Below, in pieces: positions 1 to 5,875 of a DNA stretch of 6,084 nt. The notes under the pieces are model-generated. The model saw only the letters and a program-made list of their open reading frames with translations. It was not told the origin of the DNA and did not search any database. The position numbers were made by a program, and so were the translations under genes. The number at the start of each line of letters is the position of its first letter. Position 1 is the stretch's first letter. The DNA is from Rhodothermales bacterium (GTDB lineage: Bacteria; Bacteroidota; Rhodothermia; Rhodothermales; UBA10348), in NCBI GenBank assembly GCA_030833605.1, contig JAURGV010000149.1, positions 1 through 6,084 of the forward strand, in the 5' to 3' direction.

Positions 1-83
1 TAGCTTTACATGAGATACCTGAAGCTTCGATGCGCTTGATGAAAGGACAGGTTTCCGGACGGATTGTGGTTCGAATAGACTAG
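1..83 (+). CDS. C-terminal end of a probable MDR-family dehydrogenase/quinone oxidoreductase (5' partial)
   Basis: An open frame enters from the left edge (first full codon at 3) and stops at TAG 81-83, giving 26 residues that start ALHEIPEASMRLMKG and end GRIVVRID. The pattern (helix with P-E-A-x-x-x-x-M-x-x-G, then G-[KR]-I-V-[VL] and a short tail) is the usual ending of medium-chain dehydrogenase/reductase proteins such as quinone oxidoreductases and YhdH-type acryloyl-CoA reductases, where the last strand completes the catalytic domain. These enzymes are cytosolic and use NAD(P)H. The catalytic and cofactor-binding parts lie outside the window, so substrate, zinc dependence and subfamily cannot be judged. 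It converges on the small membrane protein gene across 36 bp. No convincing terminator hairpin was seen between them. The family assignment rests on a short segment and is tentative. Confidence 0.55.
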   Translation, partial: ALHEIPEASMRLMKGQVSGRIVVRID

Positions 84-119
84 CGCCTTCGAAAAACGCA
101 CCTCTATCGTCCCGTAAGC

Positions 120-389
120 CTAATCCGACTTTCGTTTTTTGCTCGTTGAAGGCGAAATATCTGTCAGAATCGCCAAAACCAAAACCGCGATCTGAAAAAC
201 GCCCCATTGCCCGGCAAAGAACTGCTCCACGAAAGTAAACCACAGCAGCGTGGTGGGCGCAAAAAAGAACCCTAAAATGGGCCATAGTAGTGAATCAAAC
301 ACTCCGACGAACCAATTCGAGAAGAACCATAAGTAAACGATGGTGAATCGTGGAATGATCAACGCACCGAGTGCAAAAAAACAGGGCAT
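120..389 (-). CDS. Small conserved-looking hydrophobic membrane protein of unknown function (89 aa)
   Basis: The protein is 89 residues, almost entirely hydrophobic and aromatic up to residue 78, then ends in a short basic tail (S-K-K-R-K-S-D). Likely membrane segments are about residues 4-24, 27-50 and 60-78. The core I-P-R-F-T-I-V-Y-L-W-F-F-S-N-W-F, followed by a G-V-F-D-S-L-L-W-P-I-L-G stretch, is rich in Trp, Phe and Pro at spaced positions, which resembles a family of small uncharacterised inner-membrane proteins found in several phyla (recalled, not searched). The ATG at 389-387 has a good Shine-Dalgarno (GGAG at 400-397, 7-nt spacing), which supports both the start and the reality of the gene. 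It is transcribed alone, divergent from the ATPase pair and convergent with the dehydrogenase. No function can be assigned; a signal peptide is not evident. Confidence 0.8.
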   Translation of the reverse strand: MPCFFALGALIIPRFTIVYLWFFSNWFVGVFDSLLWPILGFFFAPTTLLWFTFVEQFFAGQWGVFQIAVLVLAILTDISPSTSKKRKSD

Positions 390-396
390 AGCAGTT

Positions 397-400
397 CTCC
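397..400 (-). promoter_or_regulatory. Ribosome binding site of the small membrane protein gene
   Basis: On the - strand GGAG lies 7 nt before the ATG at 389-387. It fixes the start of this short gene and shows that the organism uses Shine-Dalgarno initiation for at least some genes, in contrast to the ATPase pair and the acyltransferase. Confidence 0.65.
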
Positions 401-426
401 AGGTGAATGGTCAAAAACACAGGTAT

Positions 427-466
427 TAATCGTTCGGACGAAGATTAGAAACTCAAGTTTCATCTT
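427..466. repeat. Compact palindromic segment in a divergent intergenic region (operator or RNA hairpin candidate)
   Basis: Two adjacent inverted repeats sit in the 148-bp spacer between divergent genes. The right one is AAGAT-ta-GAAACT-ca-AGTTTC-ATCTT (441-466): 11 complementary pairs with a 2-nt bulge on one side, whose core GAAACTcaAGTTTC (448-461) is a perfect 6+6 palindrome. The left one is TCGT-TCGG-ACGA (430-441). TAATC (427-431) can also pair with GATTA (443-447), so the two structures would compete. No T-tract follows on either strand, so this is not a standard terminator. A dyad-symmetric operator for one or both divergent genes, or a structured 5' leader, are the likelier readings. 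The role is inference. Confidence 0.5.
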
Positions 467-537
467 AACAAGTGGCAAACCTGACCGATACCCATGTAGA
501 GAACCTGTAATTCCTCTAGCATGAATGGTGTAAAACG

Positions 538-1233
538 GTGATGAAGAACCCTTTTATGGGCTTATTCCAGAAAAATCGACCTTCAGAAATTGAAGAAAGC
601 GATGTGTTTATCACATCGTCGTTGGGTGACAATGGACAATTATATCAACAGGATAACCCAAAACCTGAAATAGACCGTGTTCTTACTAGGGCGCTGAAGG
701 AGAATCTGATCTCTGAGGCGGATATAGAAAGATGGTCCGAAAATCGACAAAGCCCCCCCGGCACCTCTCGAAACGCCATCCTAGGTTGGAAACAGGCATG
801 CAAACTTGAACCTTGGCGAACCCAACAATTTGAACGGCTAGCAGCCCGGGTCTATGGTTTCAGATCTATTTTGGTGTGCCAAATGAGTACGCTTGTTTTG
901 GCCGATCAGTTGACGGCGAAGATTAGTCCTACCATGTGGGAAGAAATGTTCGAGTTAGGACTTGCTCCAGTGGTTGAGCACGGACGGTCACCAGATGTTG
1001 AAGGCCGCGTGGTATGTGTTTCGAAAGACCCATCCAACAAGCAGGTTCGTGGATTTACAAATTCCACCAAGTCGTTTACGCCCGAACTTGCTTATGCAGA
1101 TGCAAATGTAGTTTCTGGTGTTCTTGAATTGATAGCGCAGCACATTCCAGCTATCGGGGCATCGGTTTACGTGGCCCGACCTGTTCTACGAAAAGTATCC
1201 GTCCGTCCTCTTACTAACCGTCAAGCTGCTTAA
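538..1233 (+). CDS. Standalone protein resembling the N-terminal domain of GspE/PilB-type ATPases (no ATPase domain)
   Basis: The protein is 231 residues, soluble-looking, with no signal peptide. After a polar N-terminus (1-44), residues 45-195 align by eye with residues 50-205 of the ATPase encoded next. Shared points: D-R-V-x-x-R-x-L near the start, an I-S/T-E turn, L-x-P before a helix ending A-[AR]-x-Y-x-F, a W-x-x-M helix (W124 here, W139 there) followed by a Pro, and a V-x-x-D-P turn. It therefore looks like a separate copy of the ATPase's N-terminal domain, the region that in GspE/PilB proteins binds the inner-membrane platform or regulators. There is no Walker A or B. The canonical c-di-GMP-binding RLGxxL motif of MshEN domains is not visible. 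The gene ends 24 bp before the ATPase start, so the two are probably co-transcribed. The start may be GTG 538 or the adjoining ATG 541; neither has a clear Shine-Dalgarno. A C7 run at 753-759 does not break the frame, since similarity continues on both sides. Role as an assembly or regulatory partner is inference. Confidence 0.75.
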   Translation: MMKNPFMGLFQKNRPSEIEESDVFITSSLGDNGQLYQQDNPKPEIDRVLTRALKENLISEADIERWSENRQSPPGTSRNAILGWKQACKLEPWRTQQFERLAARVYGFRSILVCQMSTLVLADQLTAKISPTMWEEMFELGLAPVVEHGRSPDVEGRVVCVSKDPSNKQVRGFTNSTKSFTPELAYADANVVSGVLELIAQHIPAIGASVYVARPVLRKVSVRPLTNRQAA

Positions 1234-1257
1234 GAGTAGCACTTTCATCGCGCTTTT

Positions 1258-3189
1258 ATGGACCACGAAGCTATTCCATCTTCCGTATCAATCGACTCGA
1301 ATGCATCGGGTCGCACGGGAGGCGTGTCTGGCATAGATCAAAAAAGGTTTTGGGAAAAAGAGCATAGCGCTACCGATCCTGATCAGCAGTATCGTCGGGA
1401 TGCAGAGCGAGATCGTGTGGTTAGCCGGTTGTTGCAACGCGGCATCATTACAGAACAGAAAGTCAAGGCTTCTTGGTCTGAATGGAAACAGCTTCACAAG
1501 CAAGATCTTCGCATCCCACTTTGGCGGGTTTTAGCGCTAAACCCAAAGCTAGAGTCGCAGCTTATTTTTACGGAAGCCGCAAGGCTTTATGCGTTCAAAG
1601 AATGTCCGATTGAAGAGCATGAAGGTATTGAATTTGTAAATCGACACCGGAATACCTTTGCCGAAGATCAATGGACGGACATGATTGAGCATTTCATCCT
1701 GCCCATCTCTCACGAAAAAGATGCAGCAACGGGTGAAGCCAAATGGATCTTTGTTACGCACGACCCCACTAGGCCAGACGTTCATCAGATTATTCAGCGC
1801 CTTCGTTTACGTAGGTTTGAGCTTCAATTTGTGAGCGAATCTACCCTAGGAGCCATTATTTCGGGTAGTTTCCTCGGGCGAAATGCCTTTCTAGAACGGC
1901 TGAATGAAAATGTCAATGCCGTCGACATGGGGATGTCGTACGAAGAGGAAGGACTCGTCGATGAATCGGCTCTAGAGGCTGAAATTAGCCGTTCTCACCT
2001 TATCAATTTGTTCGAAGGTGCCCTCGTTGATGCCGTAAAAATGGGAGCATCAGACCTTCATATTTATCCGGATGCCGACGGGAATATTCAAATTCACTTC
2101 CGAGTGGATGGTGAGTTATCTGAGTGGCGAGTTGAGGAACGGTTTAAACCGGAAGCTTTTCTTGCGGTGGTGAAAGACAACTCGACCAATGTGGATCGTT
2201 TTGACCGAGATGCAGCGCAAGATGGATTTATTCAGCGCTGGATCGACGACGTACTCATTCGATTCAGGGTTTCCATTTTACCTATTGCCTCTCCACTGCA
2301 GGACATTCACGCCGAAAGTATTGTCATCAGGGTATTGGACGACCGGAAAATCCTGACGGATCTTCGTCAAATTGGGTTACAGGAAGAGGCATTTAATCGC
2401 TTTCAAAAGGCGATTCGACAACCGCACGGCATGGTGATTCTTACCGATCCAACGGGGTCTGGAAAGAGCACGACCTTGGTTGCCGCGCTTTATCAGGTTG
2501 TTACGCCAAAAGTGAATGTGTTGACGGTCGAAGACCCGGTTGAATATTTGATGCGAGGCATTCGCCAGATAAAATTAGGCCCGAGATTAGGCTTGGAAGG
2601 CGCATTGCGAGCCATTCTTCGACACGATCCAGATGTGGTGATGGTAAGAGAGATGCGTGATAAGGAAACCGCCGATTTGGCCATTAAGCTAGCCAACACC
2701 GGTCACCTCACGTTTTCAACGCTTCATACCAACGATGCGCCCAGTGCCGTTTCTCGATTGTTCAAAATGGGCGTTGAACCCTTTTTGATAGCTTATGCTA
2801 TCAATATCGTTGTGGCGCAACGACTTGTCCGAAAACTTTGCACAGCATGTAAAATTCCAGATCCCAAACCTGACTTTGATTTCTTACGTCATTTAGGGTT
2901 TACCGACGAAGACTTTTATACCACTACCTTTTACCAAGCTGGCGAACACGCGAAATGCAAAGTGTGCAAGGGCAACAGTTATAAAGGCCGACAGGCTATC
3001 GCTGAGACCATGTTGTTCACGCCAAAAGTGCGTGCCTTGATATTAAAAGCCAAAGACAGTATCGACGAAAATGATTTACGAACTGCAGCGGTTCAGGAAG
3101 GGATGACAACGCTCCAGGAATCGGCACGACAGCTTGTGATGGACGGAGTTACGAGTATTGATGAAGCCATTCGCGTGACGGGTACGTAG
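1258..3189 (+). CDS. GspE/PulE/PilB-family type II secretion / type IV pilus assembly ATPase
   Basis: A cytoplasmic hexameric AAA-like ATPase of the type that powers type IV pilus extension or type II secretion. The 643 residues hold a polar, Ser-rich leader (1-48), an N-terminal GspE_N-like domain (about 50-205), a linker, and the N2/C-terminal ATPase core. Visible motifs: G-A-S-D-L-H-I (263-269) starting N2, arginines R282, R335 and R337 in the F-R-V-D-G and R-F-R-V-S blocks, Walker A DPTGSGKS (397-404), the Asp box V-E-D-P-V-E-Y (424-430), Walker B region DPDVVMVREMRD (457-468) with catalytic E465, the His box with H483 and H490, and a zinc-binding tetracysteine (C528, C531, C567, C570) followed by Y-K-G-R, the PilB/GspE signature absent from PilT. 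Two family glycines are replaced: D397 in Walker A and R464 before E465. No Shine-Dalgarno precedes the ATG. No pilin, PilC/GspF or secretin gene is in the window, so pilus versus secretion cannot be decided; a PilB-like role is slightly favoured. Confidence 0.93.
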   Translation: MDHEAIPSSVSIDSNASGRTGGVSGIDQKRFWEKEHSATDPDQQYRRDAERDRVVSRLLQRGIITEQKVKASWSEWKQLHKQDLRIPLWRVLALNPKLESQLIFTEAARLYAFKECPIEEHEGIEFVNRHRNTFAEDQWTDMIEHFILPISHEKDAATGEAKWIFVTHDPTRPDVHQIIQRLRLRRFELQFVSESTLGAIISGSFLGRNAFLERLNENVNAVDMGMSYEEEGLVDESALEAEISRSHLINLFEGALVDAVKMGASDLHIYPDADGNIQIHFRVDGELSEWRVEERFKPEAFLAVVKDNSTNVDRFDRDAAQDGFIQRWIDDVLIRFRVSILPIASPLQDIHAESIVIRVLDDRKILTDLRQIGLQEEAFNRFQKAIRQPHGMVILTDPTGSGKSTTLVAALYQVVTPKVNVLTVEDPVEYLMRGIRQIKLGPRLGLEGALRAILRHDPDVVMVREMRDKETADLAIKLANTGHLTFSTLHTNDAPSAVSRLFKMGVEPFLIAYAINIVVAQRLVRKLCTACKIPDPKPDFDFLRHLGFTDEDFYTTTFYQAGEHAKCKVCKGNSYKGRQAIAETMLFTPKVRALILKAKDSIDENDLRTAAVQEGMTTLQESARQLVMDGVTSIDEAIRVTGT

Positions 3190-3211
3190 GGCGGAAATCC
3201 GCTTGGAGACA

Positions 3212-4591
3212 CTAATCCGAAGCCTGGTCCTTCCTTTTTTTTCTAACATACCCGTACCAGGCGATCGCCACAGCGAGGAGATAGGCGACCATTATCCCTA
3301 ATACGATTACAAAACCACTCGTGCTTCCACCAAACAGGGTGAAGGGCATGTTTATTAGGATGAGAAGGGGAAACCCAAAGGTTAAAGCCATGCCGCTTGA
3401 AAGAACAAGTTCTTGAGGGACGGGCGTTTCGAAGTCAGGGTCAACTACTTTTAAAAGCGCAAGTCCAGAACTAATCGTACCCGTCATTTCGGCAAAAATG
3501 CCTACAAAACGTTCGAATACGTGCTTTTTGAACACCATTTCGCTCGTCCATTTAAGGAAATAGTAGGTAGCGAGGGTGCCAACCATGCAAATAAGAAACA
3601 TGGGAATCACAAAACGAATGGCAATGGACAAACTAATGGCCATGATAGAGGCGGCAATGAGATACTCGGCAAAGGTACCGGTAAGGCGATGGATAGTCTG
3701 ATTGTCCATCCAGGTACCCCTCGTTCCTCTAAGAAGAGAACGACGTGTTGCAAGCGCTATCAAGTTGGCAAAAATGAAATGAAACGACCACAAAACAGGG
3801 ATCTCGGCCCCTAGTCCAATCGACTGAAGGCCAGAGGCTAGGTGCACAGTGACCCAATAGGTAATCAAATAGATGGCTCCAATCAGAGCAACATGCACAG
3901 CAAACGGCTCGACGGCAGCCCCTGAAAACGTCTGGAACGATCCAACGGGATAATCTCCCGCTTCACGCACTCCCGTTCGGATATAGGTGGGGACGGACTG
4001 ATTGTCATTTATCTGAGCGTTACGATTCACCATCATCATACCCCAGAAGTATGCGATCAGGAATCCGACTGCAGCAAACGTCAAGCCTATGGAGCCCGCA
4101 TTTTCAAAGCCATAGGCGGTCCATGACTCGCCGATGGAATAGGCGATTCCAGGCCCCATGGCAAACCCTAACGGAAGCAAAATGCCCATCGCAGGATTTA
4201 AATCAGGCACAAGGGTTTGAGCGACCAGCAGCGCAATTCCCAGTCCAATAATGCCCTGCAAAAGCATTATGGAGACCTGCATATAGCCCAGGTTAACCAC
4301 GCCCCACGAATGTTTCTCCTCGGTTTTAAAGAGCCCTACGCAAATAAACGTTAGGGCCAACAGGTGATACACGTACGCACCCATTCGCTCGGTATTCAAG
4401 GGAATGAGGTCAAGCGCCTCTGGACCAAGCAATAAGCCCAAGAATCCTGCTATTAGGCTCGCCGGAATCAAAAAGGTCTGAAAGAAGGGAACGAATCGGC
4501 GCAGAATGGTGCCCGCAATCAAACAGCACCCAACCATACAAAAATCTAAAAGTAACTCACCAACACCTACTTCAAGGGTCCATGCTTCCAT
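3212..4591 (-). CDS. GltS-like sodium/glutamate symporter family (ESS) membrane transporter
   Basis: The 459-residue protein is dominated by about ten or more hydrophobic segments and has an Arg/Lys-rich cytoplasmic C-terminus (Y-V-R-K-K-R-K). Two inverted-repeat halves typical of GltS-type carriers can be seen. In the first, I-P-A-S-L-I-A-G (42-49) corresponds to the family's I-P-x-x-x-x-G helix, and a Gly-rich segment with G-P-G-I-A-Y (146-151) is followed by the Y-G-F-E-N-A-G motif (160-166), matching the YGF-x-NA of GltS. In the second, E-M-T-G-T-I-S-S-G-L-A-L-L (358-370) is the equivalent re-entrant region, with D-P-D-F-E-T-P-V just after. Family members move glutamate with Na+ across the inner membrane; here the substrate is unproven, as the first Gly-rich loop reads GPG rather than GGHGT. 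The gene starts 5 nt after the acyltransferase stop with no nearby Shine-Dalgarno, which suggests translational coupling. It ends 22 bp from the convergent ATPase gene. Confidence 0.82.
   Translation of the reverse strand: MEAWTLEVGVGELLLDFCMVGCCLIAGTILRRFVPFFQTFLIPASLIAGFLGLLLGPEALDLIPLNTERMGAYVYHLLALTFICVGLFKTEEKHSWGVVNLGYMQVSIMLLQGIIGLGIALLVAQTLVPDLNPAMGILLPLGFAMGPGIAYSIGESWTAYGFENAGSIGLTFAAVGFLIAYFWGMMMVNRNAQINDNQSVPTYIRTGVREAGDYPVGSFQTFSGAAVEPFAVHVALIGAIYLITYWVTVHLASGLQSIGLGAEIPVLWSFHFIFANLIALATRRSLLRGTRGTWMDNQTIHRLTGTFAEYLIAASIMAISLSIAIRFVIPMFLICMVGTLATYYFLKWTSEMVFKKHVFERFVGIFAEMTGTISSGLALLKVVDPDFETPVPQELVLSSGMALTFGFPLLILINMPFTLFGGSTSGFVIVLGIMVAYLLAVAIAWYGYVRKKRKDQASD
3219..3242 (+). 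terminator. Weak candidate terminator downstream of the ATPase gene
   Basis: GAAG (3219-3222) and CTTC (3230-3233) can form a 4-bp stem around a 7-nt loop, followed by eight T residues at 3235-3242. An alternative imperfect stem pairs GCTTGG (3201-3206) with CC-g-AAGC (3217-3223). Both overlap the 3' end of the convergent symporter gene, where the T-tract encodes the Lys-rich tail on the other strand, so the T-run may be a coding effect. The stems are short; treat this as a possibility only. Confidence 0.2.
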
Positions 4592-4596
4592 ATCTA

Positions 4597-5745
4597 TTAG
4601 CTATTTAGTCCTGGAATTAGGCGACTAAGAACATCTTGCCACGCCAATACGCTACCGCCATACTTCAACACGATATGTATTTTCGTGGTATTGGTTAGAA
4701 TCCATAAAGTATCACTCTTTTCCAAGCCTGTGTAGCGGATGTTTTCAAGATCAAGGTTTGCTGCCGTAGAAAATTCAATCCGGTCGTGAAATAGAGCAAC
4801 GTTTTCAATACCCGCATATTTTTTGTCTCCCTCGAGGCTGTGTAAGGTAACCCGTGCTTTGTTCTGAAGAAGTGCGACCGAAGTGCCAGCCTCAAGCGGC
4901 AAATTTTTGATTTCATGATAGAAATCGCCCGTTAAACGTATTTCCTGGGATACAGACTCCATGAGCGTTGAATCGGGACGGACCATCCATTTTTTCAACC
5001 CCGACCGCTGTTGCAAGGTTGTGCTTCCTTTTTCTTCCAGTCCTCCAAAAATCCCGGTTTCGGGGTCTCTGTAAAGTAACTTTGACAATCCCGCTACTGG
5101 TCGGAATGCCCTTTTCGGACTAATGGACGGGTCGACAACGTTTTCATCAAAGGCAATGGGAGCCTTTAATCGTTCAAGTCCTACTTCCAAAGATGGTTGA
5201 TCTGAAAAATCGATCGCTGCACCAACGCTTAGGCGGATACGAGCAGGGCGTGGGTAGGTGGCCCACCGCGGCCAGGCGACATACGAACCGTGAATTTGGA
5301 TCGGATAGACCGGGATGCCCAAGCGCATAAATAGTTTTGCGGTCGACTCGATCCACGGTGCAGGCCTTCCATCCCAGCGGCGACCTCCTTCTGGAAATAT
5401 GACTATGCGACGTCCCTCATCGGCCATTTTCCAGATTTTACGGATTAAATGGGGTTCTGGAACGCGCTTTTCCGTTCCGACTATCCCCGAGGCCTTAAAC
5501 AGAGCAGCGATTGGCCCTTTATCTAGATAATGCTTGGTCATTACCCCAGCCGTACACTGCCCGAGTTCTGTAAATGCATTTAGAATGAACGGGTCGTAAT
5601 TATTGGAATGATTCCCATAAATGAAGCACGGGCCTTTGGGCAAAATGCCTTCGTGAGCGTTCGACAGATCCCACATTGACTTGCTAAAGGCAATCAACGT
5701 GCTCCGAAATACCAACTCGGCAGCAATTTGTCGGGAAGAAGACAT
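4597..5745 (-). CDS. PlsC-family lysophospholipid acyltransferase with degenerate zinc-ribbon and PH-like C-terminal extension
   Basis: The N-terminal half (about 35-200) is a glycerolipid acyltransferase. It has the catalytic H-x4-D box in GNHSNNYD (H46, D51), motif II around S-G-I-V-G-T-E-K-R (86-94), motif III FPEGGRRWDG (117-126) with E119 and G120, and motif IV I-P-V-Y-P-I-Q-I-H-G (144-153). Such enzymes transfer an acyl group from acyl-CoA or acyl-ACP to a lysophospholipid at the membrane. At 382 residues it is longer than classic PlsC (about 240). Residues 222-255 resemble the zinc ribbon found after some acyltransferase domains, but the four Cys positions read D227, T230, Q245 and S248. 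Residues 290-376 form a beta-rich segment ending in S-V-L-A-W-Q-D-V-L, like a PH-type fold. Only C40 and C64 are cysteines. The ATG at 5745 has no Shine-Dalgarno. The gene ends in tandem stops TAA-TAG and leads the operon with the symporter. Substrate and role of the tail are unknown. Confidence 0.85.
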   Translation of the reverse strand: MSSSRQIAAELVFRSTLIAFSKSMWDLSNAHEGILPKGPCFIYGNHSNNYDPFILNAFTELGQCTAGVMTKHYLDKGPIAALFKASGIVGTEKRVPEPHLIRKIWKMADEGRRIVIFPEGGRRWDGRPAPWIESTAKLFMRLGIPVYPIQIHGSYVAWPRWATYPRPARIRLSVGAAIDFSDQPSLEVGLERLKAPIAFDENVVDPSISPKRAFRPVAGLSKLLYRDPETGIFGGLEEKGSTTLQQRSGLKKWMVRPDSTLMESVSQEIRLTGDFYHEIKNLPLEAGTSVALLQNKARVTLHSLEGDKKYAGIENVALFHDRIEFSTAANLDLENIRYTGLEKSDTLWILTNTTKIHIVLKYGGSVLAWQDVLSRLIPGLNS

Positions 5746-5804
5746 GAAAGATGATCAGTTACATTTGTTCTTAACGATTCGCCATTGCCAATATAAACTT
5801 CCTT

Positions 5805-5833
5805 TTGCATCTTGCATGTGTACAAGGCATAAT
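5805..5833 (+). promoter_or_regulatory. Predicted sigma-70-like promoter for the HU gene
   Basis: TTGCAT (5805-5810) and CATAAT (5828-5833) are separated by exactly 17 bp and lie 43 bp before the HU start. The -10 matches TATAAT at five of six positions; the -35 matches TTGACA only at the first three. A second TTGCAT follows at 5812-5817. If the organism belongs to Bacteroidota proper, whose main sigma factor prefers TTTG/TAnnTTTG, this match would lose weight. Confidence 0.4.
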
Positions 5834-5846
5834 CGCTTGATACACA
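5817..5846. repeat. Inverted repeat overlapping the predicted HU promoter -10 box
   Basis: TGTGTACAAG (5817-5826) is complementary to CTTG-a-TACACA (5836-5846): 10 pairs with a single bulged A, around a 9-nt centre that contains the predicted -10 box CATAAT. It lies between the divergent acyltransferase and HU genes, so it could be an operator. No T-tract follows on the + strand, so it is not a terminator. Confidence 0.5.
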
Positions 5847-5864
5847 ACTAGATACGCTCATAGC

Positions 5865-5869
5865 GGAGG
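5865..5869 (+). promoter_or_regulatory. Strong ribosome binding site of the HU gene
   Basis: GGAGG (part of GGAGGGG, 5865-5871) lies 6 nt before the GTG at 5876. It is the strongest Shine-Dalgarno in the window and settles the GTG start, which matches the normal M-T-K-A-D N-terminus of HU proteins. Confidence 0.8.
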
Positions 5870-5875
5870 GGCATC

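Noticed and set aside
521..541. Six-codon leader ORF (ATG 521 to TGA 539-541) overlapping the ATG 541 in a TGATG arrangement
   Set aside because: It has no Shine-Dalgarno and such overlaps arise easily by chance; nothing else supports translation.
753..759. Run of seven C residues inside the 231-aa gene as a possible frameshift or assembly error
   Set aside because: The frame is continuous and similarity to the ATPase N-domain holds both before and after the run, so the frame appears right.
538..1233. The 231-aa gene as a truncated ATPase pseudogene
   Set aside because: No remnant of N2 or Walker motifs follows in any frame; the next gene begins 24 bp later with its own full N-domain, so a standalone protein is the better reading.
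1258..1870. c-di-GMP binding by the ATPase N-domain
   Set aside because: The RLGxxLxxxG... motif pair of MshEN domains could not be found in either the ATPase or its partner.
3191..3202. GCGGAAATCCGC as a bidirectional terminator between the convergent genes
   Set aside because: The stem is only 4-5 bp with a very small loop and no adjacent T-tract on either strand.
3521..3814. 97-residue open frame on the + strand
   Set aside because: It lies antisense inside the symporter gene and has a low-complexity His/Asn/Lys/Gly composition typical of a shadow of membrane-protein codons.
5315..5530. 71-residue + strand open frame, and similar frames at 1288-1503, 1549-1785, 2493-2699, 4051-4251, 4695-4916 and 5174-5356
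   Set aside because: All lie entirely within well-supported genes in other frames and show no recognisable domain or initiation signal.
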